Shown here piece by piece: positions 33,210 to 45,200 of a DNA stretch of 64,000 bases. The position numbers and the translations under genes are program-made. Every line of letters starts with the position of its first letter. The stretch's first letter is position 1. The stretch is from Tetrapyrgos nigripes. Taxonomy: Eukaryota > Basidiomycota > Agaricomycetes > Agaricales > Campanellaceae. The stretch is taken from NCBI GenBank assembly GCA_013368315.1, contig JAACJM010000177.1, positions 62,001 through 126,000 of the forward strand, given 5' to 3'. A model generated the notes under the pieces. The model was not told where the DNA came from and made no database searches. It saw only the letters and a list, made by a program, of their open reading frames with translations.

Positions 33210-36200
33210 TCACCCAGTTCCTGCATCGGAAGGCGCAGCCTTCGGTAACTCCTCAGATATCGGTGTCGTCACGGCGCTGTTCTTCGGACTACGACGTCTT
33301 TTGGAGGGTCTTTTTGGTTTTGGTTTGCCCTCGTCATCTGTATCGCGTTTGGACACACCGCCAGCTTCGGGACTTCGTTCTGACGCGCCCACTCTGAAAG
33401 ACAGGTGACTTTCTACCTCCTCCCCCTCCTGTGCCCGTTTTCGGGCCAATTTCCTCTGAACCTTTCGCTTCCAGCTCGGTATCTCCTTGTCTTCCAGTGG
33501 TGTAGAGTCCTTCACGGCAGACTGTCGTCTGGGCACGGCCTCGACATCAGGTTCCCGCACAACGTTGCCCTCATCATCAAGCACCAACTTCTGTCCAGTA
33601 ATCCGTGTCGACCTGTCCTTTACTCTGGAGTATCGTACAACCTCAGGGTTATATTCCCCAAAGTTTCCAGCATCGACTAACTCTTCTAGATTGGCACGGT
33701 AGTTTACGACCTATAGGAACAAAATGCGTCAATAGACTGACATCATAAACTGGATAAATTCCAATAAAATACTCACCTTTTGGTTAATTTGCACAACAGA
33801 ACTGAGACCATCGTCAGGTAGCTGCGAGAGGGTTTCATAGGCTTCCATGAATACACGCTTGATAGTTGGCATGGCGCGGGTAGCCCGACCAGCGTCGACA
33901 CCTATGGATAATGGATAGGGTTGTCAACGCTGGCCACAACGTCGATATATGATTGTACAGTACTAACCTTCAACAGGGCACAGAATGGCAACCTGCTTAG
34001 TTTGATGCGCCTTATGCACCCACTCTTTCGAAGTACGAGGCAGTACCAACCCCCTTTGTACATCGATATATACCTTGGAGTAAGGGAACTGAGAGCCATA
34101 GTAAAACAGGAAATCCTTAAGCAGAACTCCCAACGATCTGTTCTTGAATGGCTCATCGATGTAATCTTGAGGTCGTCTGTTGTAGTTGACCTATACCCAC
34201 AATCCTCTCGTCAGAAATCCAAGACCAAAACGCAAAAAAAGACGAGTTAGCTACCTGCAAGAAGCTGATAATCATGCACATGAGAGGATAACTCCCTAAT
34301 CCTCCTTCAAACGGCTTGTGCAGTTTCCTCATCAGCAAAAACTGCTTCAGCACCATCAACAACGGCCTTAACGCAGGCATCTTGTTGAAGAATTCGAAAA
34401 TGATGGTCACCGAACTCGAGTCGTAGTTCCCCCTGAAGGTTATATCCACCGATACCGAGCCCAAGTCCAGTGTCGTTTCGCAATTAATCACGGGAACCCG
34501 AGCCCAAGGAACTAGGTCTTTATCTGCAACCTCTGAGATGAGACCCTCTCTCTTCATTGCCTTGATAGCCTTGTACATCAACCTGATTTTCTTGCTGACT
34601 GGCAGCTTAGCGGAGCCAAAGTCAAAGTTTATGTCGATATCCCTGTAAAGAAGGAAAGAGATTAAGGACAAGCATGTATTGTATGGGAAAAGACTCGCCC
34701 TTGAGGAAGCATGGCATGAGTCGCAACGCTACCAAACATAGCAATCTTGGATTCAGCGCCATCACTTTTCACGGCCTGCAGAGTCCTCTTCAACCTGTCG
34801 GTGAGCTTCGAGTAGGCAAATTGTTCTTTCGGAGTAGGTCTGACGTAGTGAAAGAACTGTGCGATATCAAAGTGCAATCTAAGGGTGAAGAAATAGGATA
34901 TTAGAGGTGTGTGTCACTCATCAGCTTTGAAATAAGGTCCTTGCCTTGTGTCTGAGCTTGTTTGTGATAATTGACTATTCACGGACTTCGTCCACGGTGC
35001 CACATATTCGGTGTCATCCTTTGTGAAATCTTTGACCGCTCCTCGAGGGTAAGGCTTTTCTCGTACCGTGGATTCCTTACTGCCTTTCAGGGTGAGAAGC
35101 GGAGGAATGGTTTCCTGGGGCGCCTAATAGAAGAATAAGAACGAACGGGTAATGAATGGACGCTTGATACCCACCGTTACGTTGTCTGAGGTAACCAAGG
35201 ACTCTGGTTGACCCAAAACCAGAGACTCTCTGACAGCCTCTGAGACATTCGGCTGCACTTCCACCGGCGCTTGCGTCTTCTTCTCATCCAGCGCAAATGG
35301 ATCCACACCATCCACAGTCTTGCTAGTGGCAGTTTGTACTGTCGAGTCTGAAACGACCTCGCCCGCAGTGCTCTGAAGAAAATGACACATGAGTACTGCG
35401 CTGCCGAATAAAAAGAAACCCTCACCATTGGTACCTCAGATTGAGACGTCTCAACTGGCTCTCCTGATGAGTTCCCTGCTTGCCCCGGAGCCAGAGACTC
35501 TTCGACAGCCTCTGAAACAGCTGGTTGTTCCACGTTATCCCCCGTATCCGACGGTTCTTCATGTCCAGCAGTATCACTAGGTACGGCATGCGCTGTCGTT
35601 GTCGAGTCTGAAATCTGGTGTGACGGGAAAAAGGAAGGAAAAAAAGAACCCCCGGAGAAATACATCAGCACACCGGCATAGGTAAACAGCTAGTCTCAAG
35701 AATATACTCACCCCTATTTCATTAAGCGAAGCCTTGTTGGCTTTAGCTTTCGTCTCCTGATCCATAAATTGTGTAATAACCTGATAACTAGGATGCGGTT
35801 GTGGTACTAGATATAATTGTTTTATAGGCAAATCCGTAGGTGGGCGAGACGAGTCTGAGTTCGGGTCATAGAGACTGATAATGGGACTCTGGGACGGCGC
35901 TGGAGGGGAAGGGCGATTACCATTATCGTCACTGTCACCAGGAGGAATAGTAGGGGTTTTGAGTTTAGCCTAGGTAAAATCATACGTTAATAACATGAAG
36001 GAAAGAAATCGAAAGACACGAATATACTTACTGTCAATGCTATTTCTTCGTTCACCACTGACCATCCTTTGCTTTGCTTCTGTTCCCTTTTTCCTTCTTG
36101 CCCTTGCATCAATGACCGGTGAAATTCCTGATCAATCACATCCTGCCTACGGTGATGTTCTTCTGTCCAAGTGTCCACGTCTAAAGAGAATGCGGACCAG

Positions 36201-37932
36201 GGCCAACCAGTGTCGATGAGATGGGTATTGAGGATGAAGTTGGTAATGTGACGGACTTACCCGATATACCCGAGGCCAGTGAAGACCCTCGTTGATTTGA
36301 GTCCTCCACAGAACGGAGATAGGCTTCCAACTCCGCCCATTCCTGGTCTTCTGATCTACCCTGACTGTCCACGTCAGCGAGAGAGCTGTCCTCAGCGGAC
36401 GAACCAAACGCTTCCGGTAACAACTTTCTTTCGGTCATTTTCTGTCGGCGGACTGCAGTTAGCTGAAGAGAGGAAGTAACAAGGAAAAAAGTCAACGACC
36501 AGCAGCGTAAAACAGAACGGAATATGGAATGCTCACGTTCATCGTATGGCTTACGACGTGGCCTATAGTGGGTTGATAGATTTTGGGCCGAATAAATTTG
36601 TGAGCCAGCCTGAAACGCATCTGAAGTTCGGCTACTGGGACCGATATAACATGGGAGAGGTAATTTTCTGAACACACACAGGAAGATAGTGTCAGTATTC
36701 GCAATGTCCGGTTGACATAGTGAGGATAAAACTAACGAGGATCCGTCCAAGCCTTGTTCAAGAGCTTCCAATAGCTGCCTTCTTCTGTGCCGAGGGACGA
36801 TTCTTCTAGAGAAGGCGTCTTGAACTCCAGCTTGCTATAGAAGTCCATAAAGTCGAAAAAGATTCTGCCTAGAGACCCAGATTCCTCTGGTAATGCCACG
36901 TCCGCGTGTAGTGCAGAGGAATTGTTGTGCTGACGATAACGCATTAGAAAGATACTCAAAGGCGGTCCGGAAAATTTTTTACCTTCAGGAAGTAGGCAAG
37001 CAAACCCTGAAGAACATAGCCTGGTACACCCCCATCAGGAACTCCACGTACTTTGCTTACAAGATTGCCTCTGAGAACCGTGATGATTGGCTGTACCCCT
37101 TGCAATAAAGCGCGAGCTCTAAAGACAGTTTTCTGATAGGCTCGAAAAGCGGTAGCGTCTTGGGCGGGATAAAAGCCGATACGGAAAGATAAAGGGGGAC
37201 TACGACTCTCCGCAGTTGTTCTGCCACTCAGAAAGCACGGCGAAAGCGCGAATTCGACGTTGTGAAGAGCCACGTTCTTGACATACCGAGCCTCAAGCAC
37301 CCTCGTCAAGATGGATTCCGCCGACGAGAGAGTCACCTTTCCAGAAGGGTCATCGGTCTGAACAAATGCGTTGACCCCACTCAGCGCATGACTAGCAGAG
37401 ACGGAATGTAAGCAGAGGCCAAAAGCACATAGAATGTGCCTCGTACCATCTATCCGGCTCTATGCAAAAGTCAATCCAAGCCCTTGTATCTGCATCTGCG
37501 GTCAGTAGTTGGACTTCGTCTTTGATTTCGGTTTTGTCCTCCAAGGCATCGCGGATAGCTGACAGGAATTGAGTGTGTCTTTGGACTTCTGCTTCAGACT
37601 TTTTCCACCATTTATGGAAGGCCAGAATTTCGGTGTGTAACCTGGGTATTTTCAGACCAAATGGAACAAAAACGGACGACAGGTCAACGCACTTTACAAA
37701 CCCTGCATCAGTGGCCTCCTGAAGCCATGGGGCCTGTGCTTGATTGGCAGAAACTAGAAATATGTCAGTTGAGGAACATTTATTCACGACAGCAGAGGTG
37801 CTTACGCGCTGTTTGACTCTGAAATCGTCTTCCCGCATACCTCGAACAACGGAAATTTCCAACAACCGGACCCGACGTGTTTCTGTGCTGCTTGCGTATC
37901 AACCGACTGTAAGAAAGATCAAAATCCAACAT
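33210..37932 (-). CDS. Poly(A) RNA polymerase-like protein with two nucleotidyltransferase/PAP modules
   Basis: The start at 37932 (MLDFDLSYSRLIRKQHRNTS) gives an Arg-rich N-terminus resembling a mitochondrial presequence. Module 1 (about 37800-36540) contains LHTEILAFHKWWKKSEAEVQ, then LLTADADTRAWIDFCIE where the GS...DxD site should be, and VQPIITVLRGNLVSKVRGVP (helical domain). A low-complexity acidic linker follows (36400-35000; two VSEAV-containing repeats). Module 2 has LHFDIAQFFHYVRPTPKEQF, AMFGSVATHAMLPQGDIDIN (GS and two Asp), LGSVSVDITF (third Asp), LRPLLMVLKQFLLMRKLHKP and GGLGSYPLMCMIISFLQ, the Trf4/PAPD5 pattern. A basic tail ends at 33210. All introns I checked join in phase, so one protein is predicted. 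One intron (34643-34698) has a GC donor. Confidence 0.75.
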
Positions 37933-38142
37933 GAACAGACCAAATTGACTAGAACGTATTCATAGAGTCGCATTCAAGGATAGAGACAAGGTTCGAGAGT
38001 TGGCCGAGGCGCGAAAAATGTCACCCACATATGTTCACGTGTTTCGGCGTCATAAGTCTCGACCCACTATACACTCGGACTGCAGAAGCTATTTAAACCT
38101 ACCCGAGTACTAACTCCACCCTAAACTCTCTACTTGACAACC

Positions 38143-38619
38143 ATGCTCCAAGACCCAAAGATCCTAGCCCAAATCCATCTCCCTGCAGGTCTGCTCAAAC
38201 TCTGTCTCACATTTTCATCGTAACTGAGTCGTATACTACAGTCAAAGTAGGCGGACGACGTCTTTCTACCTCGTCTAAAGCAAAGACACATGCTTCTACA
38301 ACGTCGTATGTCATCTGTTTACTTCCATAGTCATGCTCATACACTCAATACCAACATGTCATGTAGCGAAGTAGCCCCTGAAGTCCCTACAGAGGCAGAA
38401 GAGCCCACTGACTACCCCAGACCCGTCGCAGGCGAACAGCATCATGATGCTCCTCACCACAACGAAGAAGAGAAGAAGGACAAGAAGCCCTTCTTCGACT
38501 CATTCGCGCACAAGAAAACGGAAGAAAACAAACCAACCAGGGACTTTCAAGCTGCAGGCAAAGGATTTGGGGCCGGAGGTAGAATTGCACAACCCGCTGG
38601 TAAAGTCTTGGGGGCTTGA
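38143..38619 (+). CDS. Small conserved hypothetical protein, probably mitochondrial
   Basis: Three exons: ATG at 38143 (MLQDPKILAQIHLPA), an exon VKVGGRRLSTSSKAKTHAST, and a last exon from SEVAPEVPTEAEEPTDYPRP through KPFFDSFAHKKTEENKPTRD to AGGRIAQPAGKVLGA with the stop at 38617-38619. The N-terminal half with RRLSTSS has the look of a mitochondrial presequence; the rest is charged and disordered. A TATTTAAA element lies about 50 bases upstream. I do not recognise the family; the phased splicing argues it is real. Confidence 0.65.
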
Positions 38620-38929
38620 TTGAGAGGTCGAATGGAAAACGACACAAGGAAGACGAAGATAGCAACATCCTTTTTTCTGTCACAATACTTGTTTTTTTTT
38701 GTATGCTCTTGTAATTGTACACCGGCAGTAGTCCTCATGTACCATGTAGTACCATCCACCATGAAATCGAAGTAATACCACGTCACGAAGGAAAAGGCAA
38801 GCAAAGCGAGGAAAGGATGCATATATTACATAGTCATAGTCATAGACATCATAGACATGAATATATGAGGTAGCAGACGGGTAACAGCCGTAAGCGTGGT
38901 GCTGTCTGTGATGTCTGATAAGGGAACAT

Positions 38930-40099
38930 CTACGCTAACCCGAATGCCTTTGCCTTCTTGCCCCTGACCTTCTTGGAAGGAGCAGCCTTGGGTTCTTTTT
39001 GGGCAGCGAGGAGGGCAGAGGTACGGGCTAGGGCAGCCTGGAGTAAATGGGTCGTCAGTAAAGCGTTATGAAGACGAAAAACAGGATGAACAGTGTAGAG
39101 CTAAGACGAGTGTAAAAAGAGAAGAAAGAAAAGGAGAGAAAATTGTAATGTAATCGCCAAAGAGTCGGCTTTACCGCATCGAGCGTTGCACGGCTTCCGA
39201 TAGCGACATGGCGAGTTATCCACCAGGGTTTGATCGGCCCTTTGATGAACCGTTTTGTCTTGCAAACATGTCCACGCCCAACTTTCATTCACCTTGCGGT
39301 GTTCCAGCGGGTTCTAACGAGAGTGCGTTCTAGGTTCCGATATCGGGACACCGGAAAGAAAAAGAAGAAAAAAGGTATAGAAGGAAAGAATATAATACGA
39401 AAAGAACCAAAAAAAAAGTAACAGTAGCACACTCCACTCACCTTACGCAAATCCGGCCTATACCCCCTCCCAGCAGTTGAAGTAGCAGCAACACCAAGTG
39501 CCCTACGGGGTCCTGACCTGGGACGAACATGGGTGATAGCCTTTGCAGACTTGACAGCATGAGGCGAAGCCTTGGCTTTACGGGTGGTTATTTGGATGTT
39601 GCCGTTGTTGTCTGAGATGTCGATGACCTGAACTGACACCAATGCCAATGCGAGTCAAAGACACGAATCAAAGCAGGGGAAGGAGTGAAAGGGTAGGACG
39701 GAGACAGACAGACACTATTAGAAAACGCAAGGAAATATACTTAGAGCCTCGTACCTTTGAGTTGGCCAATCCAGAGTATTTGTGGGAGTGGATGTTGGTG
39801 AGGTTGCCCTAGCCAAACCAAACCAACACATTAGCCTGACTTATACCTAACATGACCAAAAGAGAGCCTTTGACACTCACAGGCTCCCTAGAGAAAATAG
39901 GACCCTCAGGCAAACCCTTCACCATGAAAGAGTTGCTGCTCTATACACCGACAAAAAATAACCAACCACCAATTTCGCCGCGTCAAATGGACCAATAACC
40001 GGAAGACCATAAACCAAATTAGCCAACAAGAACACAAAGACGCAGAGCAAGGAACAGCAAACATACACGGAGAAGGAGCCACTCGAGATCGTTGGACAT
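38930..40099 (-). CDS. RPL28: 60S ribosomal protein eL28
   Basis: The start at 40099 gives MSNDLEWLLLR, the eL28 N-terminus. Exons continue with VKGLPEGPIFSREPG, NLTNIHSHKYSGLANSK, VIDISDNNGNIQITTRKAKA, VRPRSGPRRALGVAATST then GRGYRPDLRK, and a last exon AALARTSALLAAQKEPKAA ending KAFGLA at the stop 38930-38932. Length and motif order match eukaryotic eL28 of the large ribosomal subunit. Five or so introns, as is common for ribosomal protein genes of basidiomycetes. Complete. Confidence 0.95.
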
Positions 40100-41589
40100 C
40101 GTGAAGGGAATAAGAATTTGTAGGGATTTTAGGCCTCTAGACTTGGCTTTTCGTGTCACTGTTGACTTGGCTGGCAGTGGCAGTGTTAAAACTGTACAGC
40201 TGATGAGAAGCTTTTGCATAACAGGAATAAACAATAGTGGTCTAGGCTCTCTCCAGACTCCTCTTCTCCTGCAGCACCGACCCAGTCATCTAGCTAAGTC
40301 TATCGATATATTCGAACCTGAGTGGACGTCGTTTACAGGCAACATCTTTCCACACTGTGCCATATAAACATTCTCAAGTCCTTGTATCTAGTGGGCATTT
40401 CGACCTCCAGCACGGGATATACTTACCTTCATGAGGTCGTACTTATGTACTTACTCATCAAGTCGAGCACTTAAGTAGAGTACGCATCGGTGACACATGT
40501 ACTGAAGCTCATGATCATTTATGCAACAACTAATGAAGAATACAAAGAAGATATCCATACACCCTCTCAAATATTGTTTCAACCCAGATATATATAATGG
40601 TACTAACTGCAAGCGCCCACTGCAAATTCAATGGCAACCTCATGAACCTCCTTCCCTCAACGTTGCCTCGTTACAGTAGTAGTCATCAACTTACAATCAC
40701 TGGCTCCTGCAAAGGTACCTTTGGCCATTCTTATATACATCAGTGACTATGTGAAAAGAGGCTGTGACCAGAATACGTCCTCCATCTCACAGATCCAAAG
40801 ACGCCCATAGAAGCTGTTAAATCTCTCGAGAATTTTTCGCCGGCGAGATCGTATCGAGATACAGATACAGAGATTGGCGACTCGAGGGTGAATGCGGGGG
40901 AGGCTGTGAGGATTTAGAGCTTAAAAGGGATCCTCAGGTTTGTGAACCTCGAGTGGATCCGAGTCCTCGACTCGCCGAGAAACGCTCAGAAGAATGATCC
41001 AGGTTAACTGAGGATCTATGTATTAAAACCGAAAACATTGTACATTGAGACCAACTAAAGCAATAAATTACCGAAACAAAAGTTCAAGATAGTACAAGTC
41101 AGAAAGCAAAGAAGTATTCAATGAAACGGAAGTATGTACGTGGTCCATCCGTCTATAAGGTATCATCCGAGAAGGGGAGGGTGTATGCCTGAGAGCGAAT
41201 TCATGAAATGGGGGAGGATGCATGCAAGGAAGAGGAATACGAGAGATCATGGGGGAATGAAGGGGTACGACGATAGCATGCATATAAGCGCTGGCAGGTA
41301 GTCCTGGGCCCAAAGCGCAGCCACGATGGAGGAGGAATCAAACGGTTGCTTCAAATACCGGACAAGTCCTGTATCAATCGAAAGAGAAGCAAGTCAAGTC
41401 AATGACCAAGACCGTTGCGCTCCAAAGTAGTGCGGCGACTTACAAACAAGCGCTCAGTGGCATGTCCTATTCACAGACAAAAAACCATCATGAACGAGTG
41501 TGAGTGTAAGTTCAAATACGTGATACAGCGATGTATGCTGCAAAGTCTGTCGGAGGGGGGGAAGGGAGGATAGGAAAGGGGAAACGAAA
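40100..41589. other. Intergenic, eL28 upstream region and bZIP 3' flank
   Basis: No supported gene. No repeat was recognised beyond short pyrimidine tracts. Confidence 0.5.
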
Positions 41590-42224
41590 TTAGTCCTTGA
41601 AGTCAGGAACTGGGAGTCCATGGGAAGAAAGTAGCTGTTTGAGGGTGAGAGCCCTAGTACGCCACATCTCCCTCTCAATCCTCAGCCTCTCAACGTCTCC
41701 TCGAGCTGTTGAGTGTAAAGCGCCTTTTTCCTCCTGCTGCGACGAGCAGCAAGGGTATTCTGACGACGCTTCCACTCGATCTTCTCCTGATCAGTCGCAT
41801 TAGCTGAAGGAGGTTGTTCCTCCGTCAACTCGTCATCCTCTTCATCAGAAGGTTGGGAAGTACGACGATTTTTGAGATAGATGGATGGGATGTCTTTGCG
41901 GGAAGTCACAGAGGGGGTGATGTAGCGGCGTGGTTGAGTGGGATCTTCCATACCAATGAGGTTTTCAGGGGAGTAGCGACGACGAGTACTTTGTGGCATG
42001 TTTGGATGTGGCATAGCAGTGTTGGACATGCGACGAGTGGTGTGTCTACTGGAAGGGTATGGAGAAGAAGAAGAAGCTACTGCCATAGATGCAGCCATAC
42101 CAGAAGCTGCATATTGGGAATGCGAAGCTTGAGGTTGCTGGTACATCGCTGCAGCAGCTGCAGCAGATGAAGTTGCATCCATGGGATAAGTAGAATCGAT
42201 GTTGTAATACATGTGAGTGTCCAT
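41590..42224 (-). CDS. bZIP transcription factor, GCN4/CPC1-like, with apparent frameshift in the zipper
   Basis: The start at 42224 (MDTHMYYNIDSTYPMDATSS) opens a low-complexity Ala/Ser/Gln region. The basic region is KIEWKRRQNTLAARRSRRKK with the N-x7-R core NTLAARRSR, then ALYTQQLEE. The reading frame as assembled then runs TLRG and stops at 41682. The next frame continues VERLRIEREMWRTRALTLKQ and LLSSHGLPVPDFKD to a stop at 41590, which is the expected GCN4/CPC1-type leucine zipper (EMWRTRALTL is characteristic). One missing base at 41693-41695 explains it. GCN4-type factors activate amino-acid biosynthesis genes on starvation and bind TGACTCA. Confidence 0.8.
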
Positions 42225-45200
42225 GATGCTGTTAGACTTTGGGTTACTTCGAATGACAGAAGCTGTAAGCGCTGTGAGTCGGATCCGAAGACTTTTAGAA
42301 GAGGTGATGGTGAGTCGGTATGGCTCATACAGCTGTTTAAAAGGAACCCTTAGGCGAAGTGAGGGCGGTGATAGACTTTACTATATGGGGATAAATGACG
42401 TTATTTTGGCACCGCCACACCGCCTCCAATGCATGGCAGTGCGGTTACTTCAAGAAGATTGTCCCGGTATTGAGCAGTGTACCCTGAGAGAAGCACTGTA
42501 TATCGGGAGCTCTCCAGAAATACGTCAAAGAGAAAATGCCGTTGCTCGTATTCCCGGAGGACGAACCAGCGAGCCTTGAGGATAGGAGTTTGTACGTTTG
42601 GCTGAGTGAGCTGGCAGGTATCACTAACGGCTCATTAAGATCTGCTCAGCGGGCTTGAGAAGAATGAAGAACTCCAAGTGCGGGGAGAACTTAGCACACG
42701 TCGAAGGATGTGCAGAGGACTCACCGTCAATGTCGTCTCTAATGGATGGCAGTTGCTGACTGTTGGGGACAAAATTGTTATAACAACTGGGACTGTGACT
42801 GTTAGATCATGCCAGACGACGAGGTGAGGTATCTTACCAAGGGCTCACATCTCCAGATCTATGATTACACAGAACAAACACAACAAAATCATATCAACCC
42901 AAAAAAGACAATTGCGCCGTCGTAGTGCTTTCGGAACGAGGGAATCAGCAATTAGTCTAAAGTCCGTGATCCGTTCACTGGAGAACGATACTTGTCCTGG
43001 TGCCTCAGCGCGGATCACAAAATAAAATATCAGTAAGGTACTCCGAGAGTGGGCTATGAAAAAACATACAGAACTCAGATCTTGACTGCCGAGCCATCTC
43101 CTTCTTCAGTGAGGAACAATAGATTTACAGAGCGTCTATTGACCTACACAGGCAATTCCAGATCTTCCTGTACGATTAGCATGCGTTCAGAATAGACTTA
43201 CGCACAGCTTCGGAGGAAAGTGGTCGGTCAACGAGAGCAAGGCAGGGAAATTGAAGGCCTGTGAAAATGACGCACGCCCATATGACGTCAATTGAATAAC
43301 CGGAGATCGATCAAGCGAACACTGCCACTTCATCAGACTTCATCGCGTGAAAGCCATGAAAATTCCACGAGATGCCACGGGTCGGATAGCGGTGCAGAAG
43401 ACATTGACAATGGCAGGGGGAATAGAGTGGATAGGATATGGGCTGGACTGCTGGTTACTGACAGATACTGGATAGTCTATCTCTGTCCTCGAATACATAT
43501 CGTGCTGCGGAAAAGTGAATCTCGAGGACTTCGAATGCGGGGAAACAATACGAAAAGCACTGGACGTACTACAGTCGATTGCGGCTGTCAAGCATAGATC
43601 GTTGATTATGACGCAAGTTGTGGACTCTTCATATGTGGCTGAGAGTTATGTGGCTGCGACGGGCCTGGTGAGGGCGATAACTGCCTACGGACTATGTAGA
43701 TAGTTTAGAACGGAGGAATCTTCAATCAAGCGATACGGACTTACCTGGCAGCAAGCTATCTGGCACCTCCACAATAGAAGAAAGGATCATCGAGGAGTAC
43801 GCATCAAGGCGGAGGCTGGTTAATCTACTCTGCTGTAGGTACCGCCGCGATTCGCGAGCCACAAATTACGATCTTCCGATCATATTTGGAGAAATCGTCA
43901 TTCAGCCTGTCGAAGAGAAGTTCCGCGAGGCGGGCATTGACCCTCAAAGCAATGCCTTTTGTTAATTACTGGCGGGATGCCATTGGACTTGAATCAGCTG
44001 AAAAGGCGGGGCCGTTAGCGTACTGAATGAAAATACTGCTAGAACACTGAGGTATGGGCACTGTCCGCAGCAGGATCTACTTACCGTTCGCGACATCGAT
44101 GCACATGTTTATCATGTGCGGCTCGGAGAGATAAGCCCCACAAACGCGATGATTATCTGCAGTAGTTGAGTTCCGAGCTTCCCATGCAAACAATTGAAGC
44201 TAATTCCATTCCAAGTGGGCTTGAGGAACGTCTGATTCGAAGAGCTTTCAAATGCGGGTCCGGAACTTGCGTCTCCTACACAGTTAGCTACAGCCATTAC
44301 TTCTCATTACGCAGGTTGATTCGACGCGCTCGGGCGAGAATGATTAACACACGCTCTCGTACGCACCTTGTCAGAATTACTGTCCAACAGAAACTCAATA
44401 AGGATTGACTGAAAGGAGTTGTTTCGTTGTTTCTACCGCCAGTCTTTCTCTCAGCTTCTGATTTGAGCTCGATATAAAAGGTAGCTTTGACTCATTAGAA
44501 CTGGTGAAAGTTGTTAGCATCGAGTCACAACGGGAGAAGTTTTGCAGACATATCAGAACGAACTTCTCTGACTCCGAGGGGGTATGGATTGAATATCATA
44601 GTCACTACAAGGCAAAGGAAAGTTATTAGAATTTGAGTCAGTATGTCTATTTTCAGACCGACTTTAGCTGGAAAAGGTGCTCTGATCTACAACCAGTGAC
44701 ATTTGAAGGACATCTGCTTACCGCCAGTGAATACACAACCCGCTGAAGAAGGTAGTAATTTGAAAGTCAGACAAGGACGAGCTGTAGAGCTTTTCGTGAA
44801 GAGTCATAGTGAGGCGTTTCCTGTCAGAGAGCAAGAAAGAAACACGGACTACTACCTTGCCACTGCGTGTGCCCTTCTGCCGCTCATAGGAGGCGAAGCT
44901 TCATGAGCTTGAAGGCCCAACAAAGACGAAGCTGTAGGCTTCTGTATCGATTGAATCACATTCTGAGACTAACAATTGACTCGGCATTTGGACAAATCTG
45001 GCGCTATGTAGTAGCTTGTCTTGCCTCTTACCATTTCAGTGTGGCACTGGTATTCGACCTTGGTGTGTCGCGCCCCATGTTCGTATGTACTTTAGTGCGT
45101 AGTGAGGCAGAGCATATACGCTTGAATTAGCTATGAATCAAGTTCTTCGGATTAGATCCAGTAAGAAAACTCGGAATTGAACTTACCGTGTATGTAGGCA

